Assembly: GCF_900205865.1 (NCBI RefSeq)
Contig: NZ_LT906662.1
Coordinates: forward strand, 1,240,001-1,304,000
DNA from: Thermoanaerobacterium sp. RBIITD
GTDB lineage: Bacteria > Bacillota > Thermoanaerobacteria > Thermoanaerobacterales > Thermoanaerobacteraceae
Direction of reading: 5' to 3'
DNA: 64,000 bases
Shown: positions 56,390 through 64,000 of the stretch, piece by piece
Layout of the letters: each line of letters begins with the position of its first letter
How positions within the stretch are numbered: the first letter of the stretch is position 1
Notes under the pieces: model-generated
Database searches by the model: none
What the model saw: the letters and a program-made list of their open reading frames with translations, nothing else
Told to the model about the DNA's origin: nothing
Made by a program: the position numbers and the translations under genes

Positions 56390-57994
56390 ATGCAAAAAAG
56401 TAAATTATACAATAAGAATTATACACAATTTAATGGATGTTATCAATTAGTTCTTCCATTAAATTGTGAAATGTTAATACCAGAGGATGATTCGGTTCGC
56501 CTGCTTAGCCAAATATTGGAGGGATTGAATTACGAAAAGTTGTACAAGGCATATTCTTTCACTGGAAGAAAACCTGCAGTAGAGCCAAAAATCCTGTTTA
56601 AGGTATTAACTTATGCTTACATGAATAACATTTATTCCAGCAGAAAGATAGAAAGTGCATGCAAAAGGGATATTAATTTTATGTGGTTGCTTGAAGGAAG
56701 CAAAGCACCTGACCACTCTACTATTGCCAGATTCCGCAAGGAATATCTCGCCGATGCAATGGAAGATTTGTTTTATCAGTTGGTACAGCATCTCCATGAA
56801 ATAGGTGAAGTAAAGTTTGAGCATCTCTTCGTAGACGGTACAAAGATTGAAGCCAATGCTAACCGCTATACATTTGTATGGAAAAAGGCTATTAATAAAA
56901 ATCAAGCAAAGATGTTTACAAAAATACAATCTTGCATAGAATCAATTAATCTTACGTATATGACTAATTTTACTGTTACTAAAGAAACTTTATTGGATGA
57001 CATAGAAAAGATAATTGACTATCTTAAAAAGAAAAAAGAAGAAGAGCAGATAGAATTTGTTCATGGTATAGGGAAACGCAAGTCAAAACTCCAAAAATTT
57101 AATGAAGAGCTAGAGAAGTTTTACGAACGTCAAAAGAACTATGATACACACAATCAATTATTGGATGGAAGGAATAGTTATTCTAAAACTGATCCAGATG
57201 CAACATTTATGCATATGAAAGATGACCACATGAACAACTCTCAATTAAAGCCAGGATACAATGTGCAGATTGGGGTTGAAAGTGAGTATGTCACTGGTGT
57301 TGGTATATTTCAGGACAGGTCTGACAACACTACCCTTATTCCATTTCTAAATGATATGGAATCAAATTTAGGAAACAAATATCAAAATATCATAGCGGAC
57401 TCTGGATATGAGAGTGAAGAAAACTATCTGTATTTGGAAGAAAAAAATCAAAAATACTACATAAAGCCGCAGACATATGAAAAGTGGAAGAAAAAAAGTT
57501 TTAAAAATGATATTAGTAAGCGTGAAAACATGGTTTATGATAAAGATAAAGATGAATATACCTGCCACAATAGAAAACAACTTAGACCAATTGGAATCAT
57601 TTATAGGACTTCAGCAAGTGGCTACCGTTCAGAAATTACTGTATACGAATGTGAAGACTGCAACAATTGTCCATATAAATCAAAATGTACAAAAGCACGA
57701 GGCAACCGAAAGATGCAAGTATCAAAAACATTTGTAGAGAAGCGACAAATATCTTATGAGAATATCACATCTGAGGAGGGAATTCTCCTGAGAGTTAATC
57801 GTTCAATACAGGTAGAAGGTGCTTTTGGAGTTCTAAAAAATGATTACCAATTTAATAGATTTTTAACACGTGGGAAAAACAGTGTAAAAACGGAGTTTAT
57901 GCTGTTATGTTTTTCCTACGATGTAAACAAACTGCATGCAAAAATACAGAATGAGAGATGTGAAAAGCACCTTCATGGAATAAAAATAGCCTGA
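56390..57994 (+). CDS. IS1182-family transposase
   Basis: A 534-residue DDE transposase. The N-terminal DUF772-type domain contains GRKPAVEPKILFKVLTYAYM and RARF-like DHSTIARFRKEYL; the first catalytic Asp is in EHLFVDGTKIEANANRYTF, the second in IIADSGYESEENYLY, and the C-terminal Glu region is RSIQVEGAFGVLKNDYQFNR. A zinc-like cluster CEDCNNCPYKSKC is present. Complete, so the element may be active. Confidence 0.92.
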   Translation: MQKSKLYNKNYTQFNGCYQLVLPLNCEMLIPEDDSVRLLSQILEGLNYEKLYKAYSFTGRKPAVEPKILFKVLTYAYMNNIYSSRKIESACKRDINFMWLLEGSKAPDHSTIARFRKEYLADAMEDLFYQLVQHLHEIGEVKFEHLFVDGTKIEANANRYTFVWKKAINKNQAKMFTKIQSCIESINLTYMTNFTVTKETLLDDIEKIIDYLKKKKEEEQIEFVHGIGKRKSKLQKFNEELEKFYERQKNYDTHNQLLDGRNSYSKTDPDATFMHMKDDHMNNSQLKPGYNVQIGVESEYVTGVGIFQDRSDNTTLIPFLNDMESNLGNKYQNIIADSGYESEENYLYLEEKNQKYYIKPQTYEKWKKKSFKNDISKRENMVYDKDKDEYTCHNRKQLRPIGIIYRTSASGYRSEITVYECEDCNNCPYKSKCTKARGNRKMQVSKTFVEKRQISYENITSEEGILLRVNRSIQVEGAFGVLKNDYQFNRFLTRGKNSVKTEFMLLCFSYDVNKLHAKIQNERCEKHLHGIKIA

Positions 57995-58128
57995 GATTTG
58001 AAGAAAAAAATTACAGAAAGCCCAAGGCTTATTTAAGTGCGCCTAAAACTCAACAATCATAGAAAATCAGATGAATTACATATATTTTCATGATTGTTTT
58101 TTCATTTTTATACAGCCTTTTTACATTA

Positions 58129-58178
58129 AAAAGGGGTATTGCAAACTACTTTAAAGTAGTTTTGCAACAGCCCCTTTT
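58129..58178 (-). terminator. Palindromic right end of the IS1182 element
   Basis: AAAAAGGGGTATTGCAAACT and its complement AGTTTTGCAACAGCCCCTTTT-like half form a 50-base near-palindrome centred at TTTAAA (58151-58156). Read on the minus strand it could end transcription of the zinc-ribbon gene, whose stop is only 12 bases away. Confidence 0.55.
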
Positions 58179-58189
58179 CCATCAGTGGA

Positions 58190-58360
58190 TTATCTTCTGA
58201 AACCTCTGTTGTTGTTATACTGCTGTTTTCTTGCTTTCCTGCATTCAGGACATCTCTGTGGCTCATTTTGGAAGCCTTTTTCTTTGTAGAAAGCCTGCTC
58301 GCCTTCTGTAAAGACAAATTCCTTGCTGCAGTCTTTGCATACTAATGTCTTATCAGCCAT
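58190..58360 (-). CDS. Small zinc-ribbon protein
   Basis: A 56-residue protein with two CxxC pairs (LVCKDCSKEF and RCPECRKARK) that would bind one zinc, and a basic RGFRR tail. The family (probable zinc-ribbon, often 50-60 residues) is widespread in Firmicutes; role unknown. The Met at 58360 with ribosome site AAGGAGGAAAG is the start; the frame is open 18 codons further. The IS1182 end lies directly after the stop. Confidence 0.85.
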   Translation of the reverse strand: MADKTLVCKDCSKEFVFTEGEQAFYKEKGFQNEPQRCPECRKARKQQYNNNRGFRR

Positions 58361-58483
58361 CACAACTTTCCTCCTTTTTAAGATTATTAGATTTAAAACA
58401 GTTCCACATTTCATCCTAAAAAGGGGAAATGTTGTACATTATTAAATCATTTTCCAATAAGTATAAACTGTTTCTTTATATAG

Positions 58484-58550
58484 TATATCACGTTTGCAAA
58501 TTTTATGCAATATTTTTATTTCATTTTCATATCAGTTATTGCTGTAAATT
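58484..58550. repeat. Left copy of the 67-base target-site duplication
   Basis: Identical to 60523-60589. It includes a copy of the last codons and stop of lepB, so the sequence originally belonged to the lepB 3' end and was duplicated on IS insertion. Confidence 0.92.
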
Positions 58551-58581
58551 CCCTAGTTTTGCAGCAAATTCTTATATAACG

Positions 58582-58620
58582 TAACCCGAAACCATTAATT
58601 TTACTAATGATTTCGGGTAA
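58582..58620. terminator. Hairpin inside the IS1634 left end
   Basis: ACCCGAAA and TTTCGGGT arms plus an inner CATTA/TAATG pair, directly inside the left end. Such hairpins can shield the transposase gene from read-in transcription. A comparable GCCCA/TGGGC hairpin with a T-run ends the transposase transcript near 60456-60497. Confidence 0.6.
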
Positions 58621-58705
58621 ATTTATTTTAAAATTTTGTCATTTTTATATGGATTTTTCTGGATTATTGTGTTATAATTAGTATTAAAGGGGGAGCGATG
58701 CTACT

Positions 58706-60424
58706 ATGTATCTTAGAAAAGCTACAAATAAAAAAACTGGCCGTACATACTTATCTATTGTTCATAATTATTGGGATAAAAATACCAAAACCACAAGATC
58801 TGTAACCATTGAATCTCTTGGTTACCTTGATGAATTGGAAAAAAAGTATGAGAATCCTATTGAATTTTTTACTCACGAAGCGAAAAAGTTAGAGGAACAA
58901 AGATTATCTGAAAATGCTCATCTTACGTTTACTATTGCTAAAAATGAGTTGATACCTTCTAACTCTGTTAATCGTAAAAACTTTGGCTATGCAGCTTTTA
59001 GTAAAATTTATCATGAGCTTGAAATAGATAAATTTCTAAAAAACAGACAACGTCACTCAAAAGAAGAATATGATGCTAATGCTATCATGAAACTTCTTGT
59101 ATTCTCACGCTTATTGTATCCTGCTTCAAAGAAAAAGACTTATGAGAATAAAGATATATTCTTTGAGAAATTTGATTTTTCTTTGGATGATGTTTATAGA
59201 TGTCTTACTTTTTTCAACAAGCATAGTGAAGCTTTACAACTTTGGATTCATGAGCACATTAAATCTTTGTATGATCGTAATACAGATTTGGTTTACTATG
59301 ATGTTACTAACTATTATTTTGAAATTGATGAGCAGGATGAATTGCGTAAAAAAGGAGTTTCTAAAGAACACAGACCGGATCCGATTGTACAGATGGGATT
59401 ATTTATGGATACCAATGGTATCCCCATTACATATAAGCTTTTTCCTGGTAATGTGCCTGATAAAACTACTTTGATTCCAGCTTTAAGCAGGATCCAACGA
59501 GAATATTCTTTAGGTAGAATAATTATTGTAGCAGATAGAGGATTAACTACTGGTGATAATATCTGGTATATTCTATCAGCTAAGAACGGCTATGTATTAA
59601 GTTATTCTATTCGTAGTGCAGACAAAGATTTTCAGGATTATGTTCTTGATGAAAGCGGATATATTAATAAGGGTAATGGCTTTAAAATCAAATCAAGACT
59701 TTACCCTAGGGAAATTCAAGTAACTGCAACGAATGGCAAAAAAATAAAAAAGGTAGTAGATGAGAAACAAGTTATTTTCTATAGTCCTGAATATGCAGCT
59801 AAAGCCAAGATAGATCATGCAGCTTCAATAGCTAAAGCAATGGATATGATTAAAAATCCTGGGAAGTACAATAAATCTATATCATATGGTGCAGCTAAAT
59901 ATGTAAAGAATCTTGTTTTTGATGCTGATACAGGGGAAATATCCGAGAGTGTGCGTCAGCATTTGGCTTTTGACGAAGAAAAATTACGTGAAGAAGAAAA
60001 ATTTGATGGCTATTATGCTATAGTGACCAGTGAATACAAAGAGACGCCTGAAAAAATAATTGACATGTATCGTGGGCTTTGGAAGATAGAAGAATCCTTC
60101 AAAGTAACGAAAAGTGATTTTGAAAGTAGACCTGTCTATTTGTCGCTAAAAGAGCATATTGATGCTCACTTTTTGATATGCTTTATAGCACTTGTAATTG
60201 TAAGGATATTAGAATATAGATTGAAAGGCAAATATTCGGTAACAGAAATACTTGAAAGTCTTGGTAAGGCATGCTGCAGTCATATCAAAGAGAATTATTA
60301 TTTATTTGATTTTTGTAATAATGCTCTTGAAGATATTGGAAAAGAGTTAAACATTGATTTTAGAAAAAAAATTATGAGTCTTGGGGAAATAAAAAAATCT
60401 TTAGCACAGACAAAAAAGTTCTGA
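58706..60424 (+). CDS. IS1634-family transposase
   Basis: A 572-residue DDE transposase. First catalytic Asp in LVYYDVTNYYFEID, second in IIIVADRGLTTGDN, and the Glu in the Y-x-W-x-IEESFKVTKS motif near residue 460 (MYRGLWKIEESFKVTKSDFE), followed by the HFLICFIALVIVRIL helix typical of the IS4-superfamily. A ribosome site (GGGGGAG) precedes the ATG. Intact. Confidence 0.92.
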   Translation: MYLRKATNKKTGRTYLSIVHNYWDKNTKTTRSVTIESLGYLDELEKKYENPIEFFTHEAKKLEEQRLSENAHLTFTIAKNELIPSNSVNRKNFGYAAFSKIYHELEIDKFLKNRQRHSKEEYDANAIMKLLVFSRLLYPASKKKTYENKDIFFEKFDFSLDDVYRCLTFFNKHSEALQLWIHEHIKSLYDRNTDLVYYDVTNYYFEIDEQDELRKKGVSKEHRPDPIVQMGLFMDTNGIPITYKLFPGNVPDKTTLIPALSRIQREYSLGRIIIVADRGLTTGDNIWYILSAKNGYVLSYSIRSADKDFQDYVLDESGYINKGNGFKIKSRLYPREIQVTATNGKKIKKVVDEKQVIFYSPEYAAKAKIDHAASIAKAMDMIKNPGKYNKSISYGAAKYVKNLVFDADTGEISESVRQHLAFDEEKLREEEKFDGYYAIVTSEYKETPEKIIDMYRGLWKIEESFKVTKSDFESRPVYLSLKEHIDAHFLICFIALVIVRILEYRLKGKYSVTEILESLGKACCSHIKENYYLFDFCNNALEDIGKELNIDFRKKIMSLGEIKKSLAQTKKF

Positions 60425-60522
60425 TCTCACCATGAATCTTTGACAAAAGCAAAAAGCCCAAAACCCTTTATTTTAAAGAGGTTATGGGCATTTTTTGTCC
60501 TTTTTTACTGCAAAAGTCAGGG

Positions 60523-60589
60523 TATATCACGTTTGCAAATTTTATGCAATATTTTTATTTCATTTTCATATCAGTTATTGCTGTAAATT
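60523..60589. repeat. Right copy of the 67-base target-site duplication
   Basis: Identical to 58484-58550; contains the functional end of lepB (stop at 60571). Confidence 0.92.
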
Positions 60590-61203
60590 GAACCAATCTT
60601 ATCAAGTGGCCATATCCTATATAATACTTTCCCTTCTATTTGCTTATAATCGATAAATCCTATTATCCTGCTATCTAAGCTAACTTCACGGTTATCTCCC
60701 ATTACAAAAACTTTGCCCTTTGGCACCACCAATGGAAATGTTAAATCATTTGGATATGTCCTTCCTTTTACATAGTGCTCGTTTTGCTTCACGCCATTTA
60801 CATATACATATCCATCCTTTATATCGATTTTATCACCTTGAACCCCTATCACGCGCTTTATTAAAATATTATCATCCTGAAACCCGATAATATTGTTATA
60901 TGTTTCTTTTAATTCTAAAATTATATTTGATACAATTCCATTACTTTTTTCTTTCTTATTAAAAATAATAATATCTCCTCTTTTTGGTTCTGTGAAGTTA
61001 TATATTAATCTTATCTCAAATAGCTTTTGTCCATTTAATAAAGTATTTTCCATGGAACTTCCCTTTACCTGAACCATAGCAAAAGCGGTACTTTTAAGTA
61101 ATATTGATACAGCTAATGCAATAAATAATGTCAAAATCCATTCAAAAGTCTCTCTCTTAAAGGATTTCTTCTCTTCACTTTTTGTAAATTTAAGTTTTCC
61201 CAT
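60571..61203 (-). CDS. lepB: Signal peptidase I
   Basis: A 210-residue membrane-anchored S26 peptidase that removes secretory signal peptides. One membrane helix (FEWILTLFIALAVSILL) precedes the catalytic Ser in VKGSSMENTLL, the catalytic Lys in ILIKRVIGVQGD and the GDNREVSLDSR box. An IS1634 insertion lies right at its 3' end, but the duplication keeps the reading frame complete. Confidence 0.94.
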   Translation of the reverse strand: MGKLKFTKSEEKKSFKRETFEWILTLFIALAVSILLKSTAFAMVQVKGSSMENTLLNGQKLFEIRLIYNFTEPKRGDIIIFNKKEKSNGIVSNIILELKETYNNIIGFQDDNILIKRVIGVQGDKIDIKDGYVYVNGVKQNEHYVKGRTYPNDLTFPLVVPKGKVFVMGDNREVSLDSRIIGFIDYKQIEGKVLYRIWPLDKIGSIYSNN

Positions 61204-61376
61204 ATTTTAAATCCTCCTAACTCCTAATTCAATTTTACATCCTTTCCAGTCTTTTATAATAATTTTTCCTTTATTTATTAATGTTTATATTAAGCGTGCT
61301 CCAATTGTAGGTTATAAAATCCAATACTTTTTTTAATAATTATCGATCTGAATAATGTCAAACATAACATACCGCC

Positions 61377-61892
61377 TCAAATAATTATTTGAATGTTATC
61401 CCATCCATATGCTATTTCTTTTAAGTCACGTCCACCTATATTTACGACTCTTTGTTTTACCTTTTTTCCCCCCATAGTTTCATAAAATTGACATGCCGGA
61501 TTCTTTTCAAGTACCCATAAAAGTATTGTTGAATAGCCTAATTCATTAATTTTATTTAAAATGGTCTTAAAAAGCTTGGTTCCATAACCATTTCTTTGAT
61601 ACTCTTTTAAAAGGTAAATTGCATACAATTCCCCTTTATATAACTCGTCGCCTGACCTTTCTGCACCACATGAAGCAAATCCGATAATTTCATTTTCATC
61701 TTCAAGAACATATACATATTCTTTGTTCCCGCTTTCGCCTAATATTTTCTGCCATAACACTTTCCGTTTTTCATAGCTCATTTTCTCCAAGAATTCATCT
61801 GGTATAATTCCTTTATATGTTGTGTTCCAAGAACCAACATGAACCTTAGCTACTCCAGACACATCATCTATTTTAGCTTCTCTTATTCTCAT
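61377..61892 (-). CDS. GNAT-family N-acetyltransferase
   Basis: A 171-residue acetyl-CoA-dependent transferase. N-terminus MRIREAKIDDVSGVAKVHVG; the acetyl-CoA loop is LLKEYQRNGYGTKLF (Q-R-N-G-Y-G), and the C-terminal ILLWVLEKNPACQFYETMGG is typical. Substrate unknown. Single-gene unit. Confidence 0.88.
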   Translation of the reverse strand: MRIREAKIDDVSGVAKVHVGSWNTTYKGIIPDEFLEKMSYEKRKVLWQKILGESGNKEYVYVLEDENEIIGFASCGAERSGDELYKGELYAIYLLKEYQRNGYGTKLFKTILNKINELGYSTILLWVLEKNPACQFYETMGGKKVKQRVVNIGGRDLKEIAYGWDNIQIII

Positions 61893-62207
61893 AACTTCAT
61901 CCCCTTGTTAAATTGCCTTTGCCAAATTCCTTATGCAATAATGCAGCAAATGTATTTAGATGGACCCTTCTCTGCATGGCCATCCTTTTCTCTTCTATTA
62001 ATTAAGATTTCTATCATAATAAATCTTAATATTATTTTATACTTATTTCAATAAGGAATTTAAAATCTGCGCTATTACATTAACATTTTAACTTCAATTT
62101 TATATTTTTTTATATCTTATATAAAGTAATTTATAAATGGGTGCATTTGTCAAGTGAAAGATGCGCCAAATTTCAATCGAATTTTCCTCCACTTAGTGTG
62201 TAAAAAA
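61893..62207. other. 315-base stretch between the GNAT gene and the IS21 element
   Basis: No gene. A perfect 10-base inverted repeat ATTAAGATTT / AAATCTTAAT lies at 62002-62031, and a GATGG/CCATC pair at about 61960-61985. The IS21 end is near 62138. Confidence 0.55.
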
Positions 62208-62978
62208 TTAAGCAATATTCTGACTCTTTATCCATTCCTCCGTTTCTTTAAGTCTATATGAATTTCCATTCATATTTACTAAATAGGCTTTATGTGTTAG
62301 TCTATCTACCATCGCTGCTGTCATCACTGGATCTTGAAATATTTCAGCCCACCTTTCAAATGATAAGTTTGTTGTTATTATCGTTGATTTTCTTCCTGCT
62401 CTTAATGATAAGTTTGTAAATAAAAGCTCAGATCCCTCTTTGTCAAAAGAGATATAGCCAAGTTCGTCTGCTATTACTAGATCGTATTTCGCAAATTTGT
62501 TTTCAAAAGTGTGTAATGTTCTTTCTGATCTACTTTCTTTTAATTGATTTATTAAAGTTGGAATTGTTGTGAATAGTACTCTATATCCTGCCAAACAAGC
62601 TTTTATGCCTAGTCCTATTGCTATATGTGTTTTGCCTGTACCTGGATTTCCTGCAAGTATTACATTTTGTCCATTCTTAATAAATTCAAGTGAACTTAAT
62701 ATCTTTAATTTTCTATTCGCATCATCTGGTAGATACTCTACTTTTAGGTCTTCTAGATATTTTTTGTATGGAAAATTAGCTAGTCTTATACGATTTTCTT
62801 TCGCATGTTCCTGTCTTAGATCATATTCTTTCTGGAGCAATCCGTATAAGTATTCTTCATAGCTTATATCTCTTGCTGCAGCATCTTTTGTATCTTCTCT
62901 AAAATATTTCTTTATCCCTGGTAGTTTTAAGCTTGTTGCAAATTGTTCTATTTCTTTTGATATTTCTTTTTTATTCAT
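62208..62978 (-). CDS. istB: IstB, IS21 helper ATPase
   Basis: A 256-residue AAA+ ATPase related to DnaC. Walker A AGNPGTGKTHIAIGLG, Walker B LVIADELGYISFDKEG, sensor TTNLSFERWAEIF. It assembles on target DNA and directs IstA insertion. It follows istA by one base, a coupled pair. Confidence 0.94.
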   Translation of the reverse strand: MNKKEISKEIEQFATSLKLPGIKKYFREDTKDAAARDISYEEYLYGLLQKEYDLRQEHAKENRIRLANFPYKKYLEDLKVEYLPDDANRKLKILSSLEFIKNGQNVILAGNPGTGKTHIAIGLGIKACLAGYRVLFTTIPTLINQLKESRSERTLHTFENKFAKYDLVIADELGYISFDKEGSELLFTNLSLRAGRKSTIITTNLSFERWAEIFQDPVMTAAMVDRLTHKAYLVNMNGNSYRLKETEEWIKSQNIA

Positions 62979-62979
62979 T

Positions 62980-64000
62980 TTAAATGACGGCCTCCTCTTT
63001 GAAATTTTCGGCCTCTTTAGGTATTAAATTGCCGAATTCTTTCAGCATTTCTTTTGATTTATCTTCTATTTCATTATTTGTTTTTGTCTTTTCTATATAT
63101 TCATCAACCTTTCTTTCGCATATTATTTTTATTTTATCTGTTGTAATATCAATTGGATCTATTTTTCTCAATTTCTCAATAGCATCAAGTATTTTTTGCA
63201 TACCTACTATACCTACATATTGCAAGAGATCTATGAATTCTTTCTCCCTGGTGGTATAATAGGTATGGTAGATATTTTGCAACCTTGGGTCTGCCTGTTT
63301 AAGCGCTGTGCTTGAAGGCAGGGCCCCAGGTTTTTTCTTTAGTGTATTCAAGTAGTGCTCTATTTTTATTGACCATTCGTTAAATCCGTATATTCGCTCA
63401 TGTTCGGCAATTTTTACATTGTCATAATAGCAAAGTATTTTATGCGAATATATTTTTGTAAATATGATTTTACCGACATAAGCATCCGGTACAGAATAAT
63501 GACATGAGTCTATAACTATTGTTGAATATTTATCTGCCCGCAAGTCTTCACATCTTGCTGCATCAAATGGTGGTAATTGCGGCAGCAAATACGGTCTCTC
63601 TTCTTCAAGTATCTCTGCAGGTGACTTATTGTCTTTTAAATGATTTTTTGTATTATTCAGCTTTTTACATACTTCATAAAGATAGTTATTAGCTTCTTCC
63701 AATGAGTCAAAGTAGTCTTTATTAGAAAATGCCTTTCTTCTTATAAATTCTACGCTTCTTTCAACGTGTCCTTTTTCATTGCCTCGATATGTATTGCAAA
63801 ATCTAAATTTAAAGCAGTAATATATTGATAGTTTTAAAAGTCCTTTTGTTGGTTCTTTTTCACTCCTTCCTACAAATTTTTTAACCATAACTTTTGCATT
63901 GTCATATACTACAGTATGATAAACGCCTTTTATATCTTCAAAGAATGATACATGTGCTTCTTGAAAGCATGAAGTATCTTGTTTTGGAAAAAGTTTTGCA
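62980..64000 (-). CDS. istA: IstA transposase, 5' end outside window
   Basis: The minus-strand frame is open through the window edge: before the Met at 63888 it continues with VSFFEDIKGVYHTVVYDNAK, which belongs to the catalytic core (the Asp of YDNAK). The rest includes NTYRGNEKGHVERSVEFIRR with the catalytic Glu, and a C-terminal DNA-binding part. So this is the C-terminal two thirds or so of a normal IstA, not a short gene. Confidence 0.92.
   Translation of the reverse strand, partial: AKLFPKQDTSCFQEAHVSFFEDIKGVYHTVVYDNAKVMVKKFVGRSEKEPTKGLLKLSIYYCFKFRFCNTYRGNEKGHVERSVEFIRRKAFSNKDYFDSLEEANNYLYEVCKKLNNTKNHLKDNKSPAEILEEERPYLLPQLPPFDAARCEDLRADKYSTIVIDSCHYSVPDAYVGKIIFTKIYSHKILCYYDNVKIAEHERIYGFNEWSIKIEHYLNTLKKKPGALPSSTALKQADPRLQNIYHTYYTTREKEFIDLLQYVGIVGMQKILDAIEKLRKIDPIDITTDKIKIICERKVDEYIEKTKTNNEIEDKSKEMLKEFGNLIPKEAENFKEEAVI

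Larger units (their letters stand above)
56277..58178 (+). mobile_element. IS1182-family insertion sequence
   Basis: Ends match as inverted repeats: AAAAGGGGCTGTTGCACAAC at the left and the complement of GTTTTGCAACAGCCCCTTTT at the right (19 of 20). It encloses one intact transposase. The right end is also a long near-palindrome (58129-58178). No convincing target duplication is visible. Confidence 0.85.
58361..58705. other. 345-base stretch with the left IS1634 junction
   Basis: No gene. It holds the upstream region of the zinc-ribbon gene, the left copy of the 67-base target duplication (58484-58550), the IS left end and an IS-internal hairpin. Confidence 0.8.
58551..60522 (+). mobile_element. 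IS1634-family insertion sequence with long target duplication
   Basis: Left end CCCTAGTTTTGCAGCAAAT; right end, complemented, CCCTGACTTTTGCAGTAAA. These inverted ends, the transposase type and the 67-base direct repeats fit the IS1634/IS1549 group, known for long, variable target duplications. The element is about 1,972 bases and appears complete. Confidence 0.9.
62138..64000 (-). mobile_element. IS21-family insertion sequence (partial, continues past the window)
   Basis: Contains istB and most of istA. The end was placed at TGGGTGCATTTGTCAAGTG near 62138 from its TG start and distance to istB; this boundary is approximate. The other end is outside the window. Confidence 0.7.

Noticed and set aside
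63888-63888. Met at 63888 as the true start of the istA gene
   Set aside because: The frame continues upstream to the window edge with IstA catalytic-core sequence, so this Met is internal.

Overview
This window is AT-rich chromosomal DNA from a low-GC, anaerobic, endospore-forming member of the Clostridia. The protein flavour suggests a thermophile close to Thermoanaerobacterium or Thermoanaerobacter: spore photoproduct lyase, a type I pullulanase, hybrid cluster protein, a clostridial suf operon and a Csm plus I-B CRISPR locus. The genus is inference. No rRNA or tRNA genes were recognised.

Layout. 1-9 kb: the tail of a lipoprotein-like gene, walJ, a marR-regulated heterodimeric ABC exporter, a broken Uma2 gene and a RocB-like M20 peptidase. 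8.7-25.4 kb: a CRISPR-Cas island read entirely leftward. It holds a type I-B operon (cas6-cas8b-cas7-cas5-cas3), a three-repeat array, an adaptation module (cas4-cas1-cas2) in which cas1 is reduced to about 53 codons, and a type III-A operon (cas10-csm2-csm3-csm4-csm5-cas6) followed by a CARF-HEPN ribonuclease, a small basic protein and Csx20. 26-48 kb: housekeeping and metabolic genes. These are an orphan amino-acid-binding lipoprotein, sufCBDSU, a DUF4352 lipoprotein, a methyltransferase, a thioredoxin/glutaredoxin fusion beside a lone GroES, pullulanase, splB with a nucleosidase, a coiled-coil repeat protein, hcp, a DUF503 protein, a gamma-glutamylcyclotransferase-like protein, an MCP fragment, ald with a second amino-acid-binding lipoprotein, and an MFS exporter. 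48.4-56.2 kb: a four-gene Wadjet (jetDABC) anti-plasmid operon. 56.3-64 kb: three insertion sequences (IS1182, IS1634 and IS21 families) around a zinc-ribbon gene, lepB and a GNAT gene.

How the genes fit together. The window holds three defence layers: RNA-activated type III-A with cyclic-oligoadenylate signalling, DNA-cutting type I-B, and Wadjet. The effectors look intact, but the adaptation module has lost Cas1 and the local array keeps only two spacers, so spacer acquisition here is probably frozen unless another cas1 exists elsewhere.

A second theme is gene decay. At least five loci (cas1, Uma2, an SDR, a DUF438/PAS protein, a RodA/FtsW-like tail, and perhaps an MCP) survive only as terminal fragments, several with the middle missing but both ends kept. 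The regulatory DNA is also informative: paired MarR-type palindromes, matching CRP/FNR-type (HcpR-like) boxes at hcp and at the DUF438 remnant, a two-hairpin leader before ald, and a promoter-terminator unit that may encode a small RNA.
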